Below, in pieces: positions 1 through 6,150 of a DNA stretch of 9,430 nt; within the stretch, counting starts at the first letter, position 1; every line of letters starts with the position of its first letter. The stretch lies in assembly GCA_945921365.1 (NCBI GenBank), contig CAMEKL010000014.1, forward strand, positions 1 through 9,430, read 5' to 3'. The stretch comes from an uncultured Bacillota bacterium (GTDB lineage Bacteria; Bacillota; Clostridia; Christensenellales; UBA1242). The notes under the pieces were generated by a model. The model did not search any database. It saw only the letters and a list, made by a program, of their open reading frames with translations, and had not been told where the DNA came from. A program made the translations under genes and the position numbers.

Positions 1-55
1 CCCATCTTTGCTGCCATTTTTTTTCAACTTCTTTAAAATTATATTCTTTTGACAT
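1..55 (-). CDS. leuS: Probable leucyl-tRNA synthetase, N-terminal 18 codons only
   Basis: Only the first 18 codons lie in the window; the gene runs off the left edge. The visible residues read MSKEYNFKEVEKKWQQRW. The YNF-KE-[IV]EKKWQ--W pattern is the usual beginning of bacterial leucyl-tRNA synthetase, the cytoplasmic class I enzyme that charges tRNA-Leu; valyl enzymes start similarly but normally lack the KKWQ run. The start ATG (bases 55-53) has an AAAGGG-like ribosome binding site about six bases upstream. It begins 16 bases after the stop of the lipoprotein gene with no terminator between, so the two are probably cotranscribed. The assignment rests on 18 residues and is moderate. Confidence 0.6.
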   Translation of the reverse strand, partial: MSKEYNFKEVEKKWQQRW

Positions 56-71
56 ATTTTTCCCTTTTGTT

Positions 72-1436
72 TTAAGCAGCCTTAACTGGCTTTGTTGTGC
101 CACTTATAAAATTCTTAACATCAATATAATTTGTTTCATAAACATTTGAATTCTTAACATAGAAGAAAACTAAACCGTCACATTCATCAACGTATGTTTT
201 ATCAATTTTGCTTTTATCTGAAAGTTTAACTTCGCTTGGGCTTTCTGCTGTTAAATCAAGCCTGTAAAGTGCGGAAGAATAAATATAGTAAACAAAATTA
301 TCCTTAACAAACAAAAGTGTTGAAGCATTTGATGTGAGAGATTTAATATTTCCTTCATCATCTTTGAATAACAATTTGTTGTTATTCAAATAAACATATC
401 CACTCTTGCTTTCAAGTTCAACTCTAATTATATTTGTGATTGATGATTGATATGATAATCTTTCTTCAACAAAACTATCGCTTGTCAAGTCTGAACAATA
501 AAGGTAGTTGTCTGTTACAGAAGAGCCAGATTTAATTTCGTTTCTTGTGTAAAAAAGTTTTGAACCATCAAGTTTAACAAGGCTAACAGAAATATAATCT
601 TTTTCAATAAGTGTTGTAACTTCGCCTGAAATGATGTCAACTTTCTTTAAAAGCGTTCCAAAATCTTTTGTGTCTGTTGTCTTTTCACTCTTTGTTGTGA
701 AATAAACAAATTTTTCAAAATTTTGTGCATTATATTCATTGTTCTTAACATTCATTGAAGCTGGCAAAACAGCAGTTAAAGCATCACTTGCAAGTTTTGT
801 TGATTTGCCATCTAAATCAACTTTTGTTATATCTTTCCCGTCAAAAACAATTAAATAAACATTTCCATCAATTGCAACAAAAGAAAAACTTCCTTTATCA
901 AAATTTTCTGCAACATAAAGTTGTGTTAAGTTTTGACCATCTAAATCAACACAATAAAAAACTGGAATAGAATAAAGACTTGCTCCATCGAAATTTTTTG
1001 CAGTTGAAGGAGTTGCAAAGAAAAGTTTATTGCCAAAAATATATAGCCCAGAATTTTCAAAACCTGCAAGCTTTGAAACAAGCATTTCTTTGTTTTTTAA
1101 AACTAAACTGCTTTCAATTCTCTTCCCATTTTCAGCTTTTGAATCTTCAACTTCAATTTGAGTTTCTTCAACTTTTGCACGATAAATGGCGCCATTTTTA
1201 ACTTCGCCAAGGTTGTTTGTTAAGCCTGCGCTTCCAAGGTCATTTTTAGAAACAAAACCACTTGCATAATAAACATAATCGCCCTTTCTAACAACAAAAG
1301 AGCCATTTCCATAAACATCTTCTTCAAGCGAAGGACCACCCTCAAGTTTTATTGAGTTAACTTCTCCACAGCCAGCAAAAACAACGCCTGTTATTGCAAG
1401 CATCAAAACTAGAATTAAGCTTAAAAATTTTTTCAT
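72..1436 (-). CDS. Lipoprotein with DUF5050-like beta-propeller repeats
   Basis: A 454-residue predicted surface lipoprotein of unknown ligand. Residues 1-22 form a lipoprotein signal peptide (MKK, a hydrophobic core, then FAGC), with Cys23 as the lipidated residue. The mature part has seven or eight loosely repeated segments pairing a hydrophobic strand such as VYYA, LFFAT, VYLIV, FVYFTT, LFYTR, FVYYIY or LVFFYV with a following 'Y-VDLDG-----L' strand. This is the pattern of DUF5050/TolB-like beta-propellers. Start choice: an ATG two codons upstream (1442) lies directly against the AGGAG, whereas the ATG at 1436 has ideal six-base spacing. The gene has its own promoter and follows the hydrolase gene by 60 bases. 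Propeller lipoproteins of this type are common in Clostridia and their roles are mostly unknown; no catalytic motif is visible. Confidence 0.8.
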   Translation of the reverse strand: MKKFLSLILVLMLAITGVVFAGCGEVNSIKLEGGPSLEEDVYGNGSFVVRKGDYVYYASGFVSKNDLGSAGLTNNLGEVKNGAIYRAKVEETQIEVEDSKAENGKRIESSLVLKNKEMLVSKLAGFENSGLYIFGNKLFFATPSTAKNFDGASLYSIPVFYCVDLDGQNLTQLYVAENFDKGSFSFVAIDGNVYLIVFDGKDITKVDLDGKSTKLASDALTAVLPASMNVKNNEYNAQNFEKFVYFTTKSEKTTDTKDFGTLLKKVDIISGEVTTLIEKDYISVSLVKLDGSKLFYTRNEIKSGSSVTDNYLYCSDLTSDSFVEERLSYQSSITNIIRVELESKSGYVYLNNNKLLFKDDEGNIKSLTSNASTLLFVKDNFVYYIYSSALYRLDLTAESPSEVKLSDKSKIDKTYVDECDGLVFFYVKNSNVYETNYIDVKNFISGTTKPVKAA

Positions 1437-1442
1437 ATTCAT

Positions 1443-1447
1443 CTCCT
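1443..1447 (-). promoter_or_regulatory. Ribosome binding site AGGAG of the lipoprotein gene
   Basis: AGGAG on the minus strand sits six bases before the ATG at 1436 and zero bases before the ATG at 1442. The spacing favours the 1436 start. Confidence 0.8.
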
Positions 1448-1461
1448 AAAATTACCATAAA

Positions 1462-1490
1462 ATTTTAAAAGATTAAACACAAAAAGTCAA
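1462..1490 (-). promoter_or_regulatory. Promoter of the lipoprotein gene (TTGACT-N17-TAAAAT)
   Basis: On the minus strand TTGACT (1490-1485) is followed after 17 bases by TAAAAT (1467-1462), a good sigma-A match. It predicts a start near 1455 and a leader of about 19 bases containing the AGGAG. The -35 begins only six bases past the hydrolase stop codon. A dyad of AT pairs (TAAAATT, 7-base spacer, AATTTTA; 1447-1467) covers the -10 and touches the ribosome binding site. Confidence 0.7.
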
Positions 1491-1496
1491 ACAATT

Positions 1497-2435
1497 TTAA
1501 CCAAATATTTTGTTAATGAATTGTTTATATAAAGAAATATATCTCTCACTGTCTGTTGCATAACTCATACAATGCTCAGCTCCGGCAAAAATTTCCTTTT
1601 CTTTAAATCCATCGCTCTTTGCTTCAAAGAGAATATCTGTCATAAAAGCTGGAACAAATGTGTCTTTTTCTCCATGAATAAAAAGCACTGGAAGTTTAGA
1701 TTTTTTCACGCCCAAAACCGCACTCGCACTTTTAAGAGAATATTTGCCAAAAAGTTTTGCTCCAATTTCAGCCATAGCCATGAGTGGTTGAGAAAATATA
1801 TGTCTGCTGTTTAAGATATACTTGAATTCATCATAAGCGGATGTGTATGACGCATCAGCAATAAAGCCTTTAACATTTTCTGGCAATTCCATTCCAGAAA
1901 GCATAAGAGTTGTTGCTCCGCCCATAGACCAGCCACAAACAACAATTTGCGTTTTTTCTCCAAGTTCTTTAATGAGTTTATCAATCCATCTTGAAACATC
2001 AGTAGAATCTAGAAACGCCATTCCAACAGTTTTTCCTTCACTCTCACCATGAGCACGAAGATCTGGCAAAAAAACATTAAAGCCTTCATCTAAAAAAATC
2101 CTTGCTTGAATTGTCATATCTAGGTGGCTGGAAAAATAGCCATGAATAACAACAGCAAGTTTGTTTGTTTCTTTTTTGCATTTAAGAAAATAGCCAGCAA
2201 GTTTTAAGCCATCACTTTCCATTTCAAGTTTTTCTGGCTTATTTTTCTCCCAAAAACTCCTGTCAATCTTATACATCTTTAAATCTCTAACAAAAGTTTT
2301 GTTAACAAATTTTCCAACGGGCGATTTTTTTATTATAGTTATATTATACATTACATAGCAGAGAAAAAAAAACAGCAAAGTTAAAATTGCAATGGAAGAA
2401 AATACAATTGTTAAAATCAGTGCCGTTTTTGACAT
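1497..2435 (-). CDS. Membrane-anchored alpha/beta hydrolase
   Basis: A 312-residue serine hydrolase of the alpha/beta fold, similar in layout to YqkD/lysophospholipase-like proteins with an N-terminal anchor. Residues about 5-29 form one transmembrane helix. The fold follows: HGYFSS (98-103, oxyanion-hole region), PDLRAHGES (124-132), the nucleophile elbow GWSMGG with Ser170, the acid in HGEKD (Asp258) and the base in GAEH (His288). The catalytic triad is therefore complete. The substrate cannot be told from sequence; esters, peptides or lipids are all possible. The start ATG has an AGGTGG site six bases upstream, inside the last codons of the preceding gene, and the two genes are three bases apart, so translation is probably coupled. 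Both genes are in the same frame, separated only by TGA and TTT codons. Confidence 0.88.
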   Translation of the reverse strand: MSKTALILTIVFSSIAILTLLFFFLCYVMYNITIIKKSPVGKFVNKTFVRDLKMYKIDRSFWEKNKPEKLEMESDGLKLAGYFLKCKKETNKLAVVIHGYFSSHLDMTIQARIFLDEGFNVFLPDLRAHGESEGKTVGMAFLDSTDVSRWIDKLIKELGEKTQIVVCGWSMGGATTLMLSGMELPENVKGFIADASYTSAYDEFKYILNSRHIFSQPLMAMAEIGAKLFGKYSLKSASAVLGVKKSKLPVLFIHGEKDTFVPAFMTDILFEAKSDGFKEKEIFAGAEHCMSYATDSERYISLYKQFINKIFG

Positions 2436-2438
2436 AAA

Positions 2439-3317
2439 TCACCACCTAAAAGTTTTCTTGGTTGGAATTTTTCTTGTAAATTTATTTGAAGAATCTGCCT
2501 GTTTAATTGCTTCCGCTTCTATGTCAACTTGCGAAACATTTTGCTTTTCTTCAATCATGTTTTCATTTTCTTTTAAAGCAGAATTTTTTTCTGCTTCATC
2601 TAACTTATTTAAAGATTCAATAAACCCTTCACATTCTTCTTTCAGCATATTACATGCCTGCTCTTTAAGCCTGTCATATTTCCTCATAAGTTGCTCACTT
2701 TGCTCTAAATAAACTTCAGGTTCCTTAATGAGTTCAATTGCAGATAAGTTCATAATTCTAACCATGTTATCGCAGAGTTTCTTTAAAATAACAATAATAA
2801 ATCTCTCATCTTCAATTTCCAAATTTTCAGCAATTTTGTTAATTCCTTCAATAGATAAAATTTTATTGATTTCGTTTATAAAAAACATTTCAAGTTTAGA
2901 CAAGCTGAATCCGTTTCCATTTGAGCCAGCAAGGATTGTCCAATTCAAATATTTTTCATAATTTAAAATGCAAAAATCATATTTACCTTTTTTATATGCA
3001 TATCCCATAAAGTCTTGCAAGCTTTCATCTTCTATGCAGTTCGTTGTTAAATTATAAATAATCTCATCATAATTATCTTCATCTTGTTTAGATTTGTTTC
3101 TCCTGGCATATGCAGAATCGATTATCTTTCTAAGCTCCATAAAAACTTCTTTATCATGTTCACCTTTAAAAAATGAAGCATCTAGAAGCATATCGCAAAA
3201 ATCAAAAACATCTTGAATTGAAACATCATCTTCATTATCGCTATTTTCAACAACAGCAGGTTCTTTTTCTTCAAAGTGTTCTTTAGTTTTTTGATTTTCA
3301 TTCTTCTTTTTGGGCAT
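2439..3317 (-). CDS. Unrecognised charged cytoplasmic protein
   Basis: A 292-residue protein that I do not recognise. The first 30 residues are Lys/Glu/Asn-rich and probably disordered. A largely helical middle region (about 32-200) carries short hydrophobic segments but no transmembrane helix or signal peptide. Residues about 200-260 are strongly charged and heptad-like (LEQSEQLMRKYDRLKEQ, then LKEECEGFIESLNKLDEAEK), suggesting a coiled coil. The C-terminus is basic (FTRKIPTKKTFRW). It is the first gene of an operon with the membrane-anchored hydrolase, so a cytoplasmic partner or regulator role is possible, but that is inference. The start ATG has a strong GGAGGA site five bases upstream. 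It is the only gene in the window ending in TGA. Confidence 0.75.
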   Translation of the reverse strand: MPKKKNENQKTKEHFEEKEPAVVENSDNEDDVSIQDVFDFCDMLLDASFFKGEHDKEVFMELRKIIDSAYARRNKSKQDEDNYDEIIYNLTTNCIEDESLQDFMGYAYKKGKYDFCILNYEKYLNWTILAGSNGNGFSLSKLEMFFINEINKILSIEGINKIAENLEIEDERFIIVILKKLCDNMVRIMNLSAIELIKEPEVYLEQSEQLMRKYDRLKEQACNMLKEECEGFIESLNKLDEAEKNSALKENENMIEEKQNVSQVDIEAEAIKQADSSNKFTRKIPTKKTFRW

Positions 3318-3340
3318 ATATCCTCCAATATTTATTTTAT

Positions 3341-3349
3341 ATTATAACA
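3341..3349 (-). promoter_or_regulatory. Extended -10 promoter (TGTTATAAT) of the charged-protein/hydrolase operon
   Basis: On the minus strand TGTTATAAT is a perfect extended -10 box. The -35 region is weak (best TTAGTA at 3370-3365, 18-base spacer), as is usual for extended -10 promoters. A start near 3334 would give a leader of about 17 bases holding the GGAGGA site. Confidence 0.65.
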
Positions 3350-3369
3350 AAACAAGATAACTTTTACTA

Positions 3370-3387
3370 ATATTTTTACAAAAATAT
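3370..3387. repeat. Inverted repeat between two divergent promoters
   Basis: ATATTTT, a four-base spacer TACA, then AAAATAT form a dyad lying between the two divergent promoters of this intergenic region. Its centre holds TTTTACAAA (3374-3382), the same 9-mer found in the two repeated elements between cls and the TasA-like gene. It is a possible operator; AT-rich dyads also arise by chance. Confidence 0.35.
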
Positions 3388-3396
3388 GAAAAAAAG

Positions 3397-3425
3397 TTGC
3401 GTTTTTAGCATATTCTAATTACAAT
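3397..3425 (+). promoter_or_regulatory. Promoter of the small membrane protein gene (TTGCGT-N17-TACAAT)
   Basis: TTGCGT (3397-3402), a 17-base spacer and TACAAT (3420-3425) match the sigma-A consensus. The start would be near 3432, giving a 16-base leader that contains AGGAGG at 3436-3441. Confidence 0.75.
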
Positions 3426-3447
3426 ATAACTATATAGGAGGTCTAAT

Positions 3448-3771
3448 ATGGAACACGAAATTTTTAATAGTGATGAAGAAGAATACATCTACAAAGAAAA
3501 GAAAGAAAGGAAAACATCTATCAACTTATTTTCGCTTGAAAATATTCCATACTTTTTAATTTTTATTTCAATTTTCTTCACAATGATTGCTAAGCTAATT
3601 GCAATTGCATCAATCATTGCAGGTGCAGTTTTGAATTTCCTTGGATTTGGAATTGCTTTCTCTGCTTTCATTTTGGCAATTATTGCAATGCTTAAGAAAA
3701 AGAAATTTGATGTTAAAGATGGAATTTGCTTGGCTGTTACAATGTTTGGAATGCTTATTTCAGTTTTGTAA
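3448..3771 (+). CDS. Small multi-pass membrane protein, DUF4190-like
   Basis: A 107-residue membrane protein. Residues 1-25 are a charged cytoplasmic tail (Glu/Lys-rich). Hydrophobic segments follow at about 34-56, 58-82 and 92-107, with a basic loop KKKK (83-86) before the last. The pattern 'AIASIIAG', then 'GFGIAFSAFILAIIAMLKKKK', then 'GICLAVTMFGMLISVL' resembles the DUF4190 family of short membrane proteins, whose function is unknown. The gene has its own promoter, a strong AGGAGG site seven bases before the ATG (3436-3441), and a terminator just after the stop, so it is a single-gene unit. It is transcribed away from the charged-protein operon and towards cls. The membrane location is secure; the family match is from pattern only. 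Confidence 0.8.
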   Translation: MEHEIFNSDEEEYIYKEKKERKTSINLFSLENIPYFLIFISIFFTMIAKLIAIASIIAGAVLNFLGFGIAFSAFILAIIAMLKKKKFDVKDGICLAVTMFGMLISVL

Positions 3772-3780
3772 AAACAAATA

Positions 3781-3806
3781 AAAATAACCCGCAAGGGTTA
3801 TTTTTT
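3781..3806. terminator. Bidirectional intrinsic terminator between the small membrane gene and cls
   Basis: The eight-base stem AATAACCC/GGGTTATT (3783-3790 with 3795-3802) closes a GCAA tetraloop. T tracts follow on the plus strand (3801-3806), and A's to the left give T's on the minus strand. It serves both converging genes and lies between the stop codons at 3771 and 3809. Confidence 0.9.
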
Positions 3807-3808
3807 AT

Positions 3809-5275
3809 TTACAAAAGCGGAGAAAATAATCGGAAAAACGCCTGTGCAATTTTGCTATACCAAGGCTTTCTTTTAAAGAAAGTTTTAGTTAATGGCTTTG
3901 AATTTGAAATATCTTCACTAAAAATTTTTGAAAATTTTTGACAAATTTCTTTTCCATATAAATATGCGTTAAGTTCAAAGTTAAGCGAAAATGACCTATT
4001 GTCAAAATTACAGGATCCAACTGAAACAACTTTATTATCAACCATTATTGCTTTTGAATGAATAAATCCGTTATATAAATAAACATTAACTCCATCACCC
4101 AAAGTAAGAACATCTTTAATATGGGCAAGTGTTGCCATGTAAACAAGCATTTTATCTGGAAGCGATGGAATTATTATATTGATTTCAACTCCACTTGCCT
4201 TTGCAAAATTTAATGCTTGCATAACAACTTCATCTGGAATAAAATATGGCGTTTCAATATAGAGTTTTTCTTTTGCAGATAAAATCATCCTAATAAATGA
4301 TTCTTTGATTGGCTTTGAAGTTAAATCTGGTCCTGAAGAAACAACTTGCATTCCAAGAGAATTTTTACTCTTTCCTTTTTTGAAATAACCTTGTTTTTTA
4401 AGTTCATCAAAAGTTTGAGAATGTTTTTTGCAAAATCTCCAATCATTAAAAAATGCAGTTGCGAAACCATAAACAGCGTCACCAACAACTCGAATATGAG
4501 TATCCCTCCAAGGGCTTAATTTTTTTCTTTTCCCCATGTGGTCGTCACGAATATTTATTCCACCAGTGTATGCAATTTTTCCATCTATAACAGCAATTTT
4601 TCTGTGGTTTCTATAATTTATTTTTAAGTTAACAAGCCTAAGTCCGAAAAGTGGTGGAAAGAATTCCGCAACTTCTCCGCCTGCTTTTTCAAGCCTTTTA
4701 AAAAATGAACGTTTTGTTTTTAAACAACCAACTGAGTCGTAAAGTAGTTTAACTTTAACCCCCTGCCTTGCCTTAACAACCAAAATATCCATAATTTCGT
4801 TTCCAACTTCATCATCTGCAAAAATATAGTATAAAAGATTTATCGATTGTTTTGCAGAAAGTAAATCTTTTTTTAAAGACTCTATTTTCTCTATTCCATT
4901 TGTGAAAACTTTAACATCATTGTTCTTAAAATATGCGCTATTGGCATTGTTTAAATTAAAAAGAATAAGCTCGCTGTAATCTTTCTCTTTTGATGGTTTA
5001 CTTCTTTCATCAGAATATCTTATCTTCTGTTTAGAGATAAATTCTTCATATTCCTTTGTGTAAATTCTTTTGTTTTTAAGCATGCGTTTAGTTTTATAAC
5101 TTAATCCACTTCCAATTGTGATATACAAGATAAAACCTAAAATTGGAAGGAATGTTAAAACAATAAGCCATGAAACGATCATCTCAGGCTTTTTTCTTTC
5201 AATAAAAACCATTGCAATAACAAGAAATATGTTAATGCAAAAAAGAACAAAAACGATAAGTCCAATCAGATTCAT
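3809..5275 (-). CDS. cls: Cardiolipin synthase (phospholipase D family)
   Basis: A 488-residue enzyme of normal family length that joins two phosphatidylglycerol molecules into cardiolipin and glycerol at the membrane. Two N-terminal transmembrane helices (about 4-25 and 32-55) form the PLDc_N anchor. Two HKD catalytic motifs follow: HRK----D at His224, Lys226 and Asp231, and HSK----D at His406, Lys408 and Asp413. Supporting motifs are ETPYFIP (341-347) and CNFDNRSFSLNFE (422-434), both typical of Cls. The gene has its own promoter and converges on the small membrane gene. The ATG lacks a well-spaced ribosome binding site: the only AAGGA lies about 15 bases upstream, and the best promoter would start the message within a few bases of the ATG. 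An ATG four bases earlier is out of frame and soon stops. Confidence 0.96.
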   Translation of the reverse strand: MNLIGLIVFVLFCINIFLVIAMVFIERKKPEMIVSWLIVLTFLPILGFILYITIGSGLSYKTKRMLKNKRIYTKEYEEFISKQKIRYSDERSKPSKEKDYSELILFNLNNANSAYFKNNDVKVFTNGIEKIESLKKDLLSAKQSINLLYYIFADDEVGNEIMDILVVKARQGVKVKLLYDSVGCLKTKRSFFKRLEKAGGEVAEFFPPLFGLRLVNLKINYRNHRKIAVIDGKIAYTGGINIRDDHMGKRKKLSPWRDTHIRVVGDAVYGFATAFFNDWRFCKKHSQTFDELKKQGYFKKGKSKNSLGMQVVSSGPDLTSKPIKESFIRMILSAKEKLYIETPYFIPDEVVMQALNFAKASGVEINIIIPSLPDKMLVYMATLAHIKDVLTLGDGVNVYLYNGFIHSKAIMVDNKVVSVGSCNFDNRSFSLNFELNAYLYGKEICQKFSKIFSEDISNSKPLTKTFFKRKPWYSKIAQAFFRLFSPLL

Positions 5276-5284
5276 ACATTGTAT

Positions 5285-5313
5285 ATTGTATCCTTATAGA
5301 ATTTTTTTTACAA
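5285..5313 (-). promoter_or_regulatory. Promoter of cls (TTGTAA-N17-TACAAT), near-leaderless
   Basis: On the minus strand TTGTAA (5313-5308), 17 bases, then TACAAT (5290-5285). The predicted start, 6-8 bases beyond the -10, falls at about 5277-5279, only two to four bases before the cls ATG (5275). A second TATAAT (5319-5314) with a poor -35 could give a leader of about 30 bases containing AAGGA. Confidence 0.6.
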
Positions 5314-5316
5314 ATT
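5300..5316. repeat. 17-base repeated element, copy 1, over the cls -35
   Basis: AATTTTTTTTACAAATT, identical at 16 of 17 positions to the copy at 5343-5359. It covers the cls -35 hexamer. The left arm deviates by one base from the perfect dyad seen in copy 2. Confidence 0.5.
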
Positions 5317-5342
5317 ATATTTAAAAAAATATTTTTTTAATA

Positions 5343-5359
5343 AATTTGTTTTACAAATT
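5343..5359. repeat. 17-base repeated element, copy 2, a perfect dyad over the -35 of the TasA-like gene
   Basis: AATTTGTTTTACAAATT is a dyad with seven-base arms (AATTTGT/ACAAATT) and a three-base spacer. It overlaps the TTTACA -35 of the plus-strand promoter and lies 43 bases, about four helical turns, from copy 1. It is a candidate operator shared by the divergent genes. Confidence 0.5.
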
Positions 5360-5377
5360 GACTAATTTTGCTATAAT
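5350..5377 (+). promoter_or_regulatory. Promoter of the TasA-like gene (TTTACA-N16-TATAAT, extended -10)
   Basis: TTTACA (5350-5355), a 16-base spacer and TATAAT (5372-5377), preceded by TGC to make an extended -10. The start would be near 5384, giving a leader of only about ten bases beginning at the AGGAG itself. Confidence 0.75.
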
Positions 5378-5383
5378 TCAATT

Positions 5384-5388
5384 AGGAG
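5384..5388 (+). promoter_or_regulatory. Ribosome binding site AGGAG of the TasA-like gene
   Basis: AGGAG five bases before the ATG at 5394 fixes that start. An in-frame ATG at 5346 lies upstream of the promoter's -10 box and would place the promoter inside the coding region, so it is not used. Confidence 0.85.
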
Positions 5389-5393
5389 ATGTT

Positions 5394-6116
5394 ATGAAAA
5401 CACGTAATAAAAAGATAATAATTTCAATTATCGCTGTCATTTGCCTAGCTTTAATTGCCACAATTGCTTTCACAACAGCATATTTAACAAGCAGAAGAAA
5501 GGTTGTTGGCTATTTGAAATTTGCTTCTGGGCTCAATATTGAATATGGCAATGTTGTTGCAGCTTCAAGCTCGGAATGGGGAAATTTACAGCATTTTGTT
5601 GACAATGGAGGGGAAGAAGAGCTTCAAGATGTAGAGATTGAAGACATTCAGCCAGGGCAGTCAATTAAATTTGCAAATCCATATATTGCTCCAAAAAAAG
5701 AGAGTGCATCTTATGCGGTTCGTGTTAAATTTATTGTTACGGTTAATGAATCAGATGAATATGTTGCTCCAGCAGATATAGAGCAAGTTCTTTCAACTGG
5801 AACACAAAGCATTTTTGAAAGTGGCACACTTAAGGTTAATAACAGTTTTATCTATAACGCTCTTGACGGATATTACTACTATGCAACAAACGCACTTGAC
5901 CTTGAAAATTCTATTGTTAAAGTTGATTATGACAACAACAAGGAAGAAAACGAACAAACAAAACTTTATATTTTCCAAAGCGAAGCACCAAACCACATTG
6001 TTTGTGAAGTTGTTGACGGACAGCCAATTGAAGAGCTTCCAATAAAAACTTTAAAACTTGAACTTTTCATTGAAGCAATTCAGTATAGTTCGGTTAGCGA
6101 CATCTGGTTTAGTTAA
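5394..6116 (+). CDS. Secreted protein with SipW-type signal peptide, TasA/camelysin-like
   Basis: A 240-residue predicted secreted or surface protein. Residues 1-32 have basic residues, a long hydrophobic core and 'TTAYLT' at 27-32, the hallmark of signal peptides cut by the SipW (ER-type) signal peptidase. The mature part resembles the TasA/camelysin group: 'LKFASGLNIE' (41-50, compare FASGTLDL in TasA), 'IEDIQPGQSIKF' (82-93, compare the N-L-PGD motif) and a C-terminal strand 'LKLELFIEAIQ' (220-230, compare FSFEATQW). TasA proteins form extracellular fibres in biofilms; some relatives were described as proteases, but no clear metal-binding HExxH motif is visible here. No sipW gene is in the window. 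The gene has its own promoter and terminator and is divergent from cls. The signal-peptide type is well supported; the TasA relation is by pattern. Confidence 0.72.
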   Translation: MKTRNKKIIISIIAVICLALIATIAFTTAYLTSRRKVVGYLKFASGLNIEYGNVVAASSSEWGNLQHFVDNGGEEELQDVEIEDIQPGQSIKFANPYIAPKKESASYAVRVKFIVTVNESDEYVAPADIEQVLSTGTQSIFESGTLKVNNSFIYNALDGYYYYATNALDLENSIVKVDYDNNKEENEQTKLYIFQSEAPNHIVCEVVDGQPIEELPIKTLKLELFIEAIQYSSVSDIWFS

Positions 6117-6120
6117 AATA

Positions 6121-6150
6121 AAAACTTCTAATTAAATTAGAAGTTTTTTT
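6121..6150. terminator. Bidirectional terminator between the TasA-like gene and uvrB
   Basis: The stem AAAACTTCTAAT/ATTAGAAGTTTT (6121-6132 with 6136-6147) has a three-base loop. T7 follows on the plus strand (6144-6150), and the A run at 6117-6124 gives T's on the minus strand. The T tract runs into the uvrB stop codon (6151-6149). Confidence 0.88.

Noticed and set aside
2439..2441. UGA read as Trp (alternative genetic code)
   Set aside because: The four Trp codons of cls and the last codon of the charged protein are TGG, and all conserved genes are full length without internal TGA, so the standard code fits.
2392..2712. 106-codon plus-strand open frame opposite the charged protein and hydrolase genes
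   Set aside because: It overlaps two genes antisense, has no ribosome site, and its Ser/Phe-rich composition is typical of the complement of AT-rich coding DNA.
5346..5393. Upstream in-frame ATG giving a 256-residue TasA-like protein
   Set aside because: This stretch contains the promoter -35/-10 (5350-5377) and the AGGAG; the added residues precede a complete signal peptide that starts at 5394.
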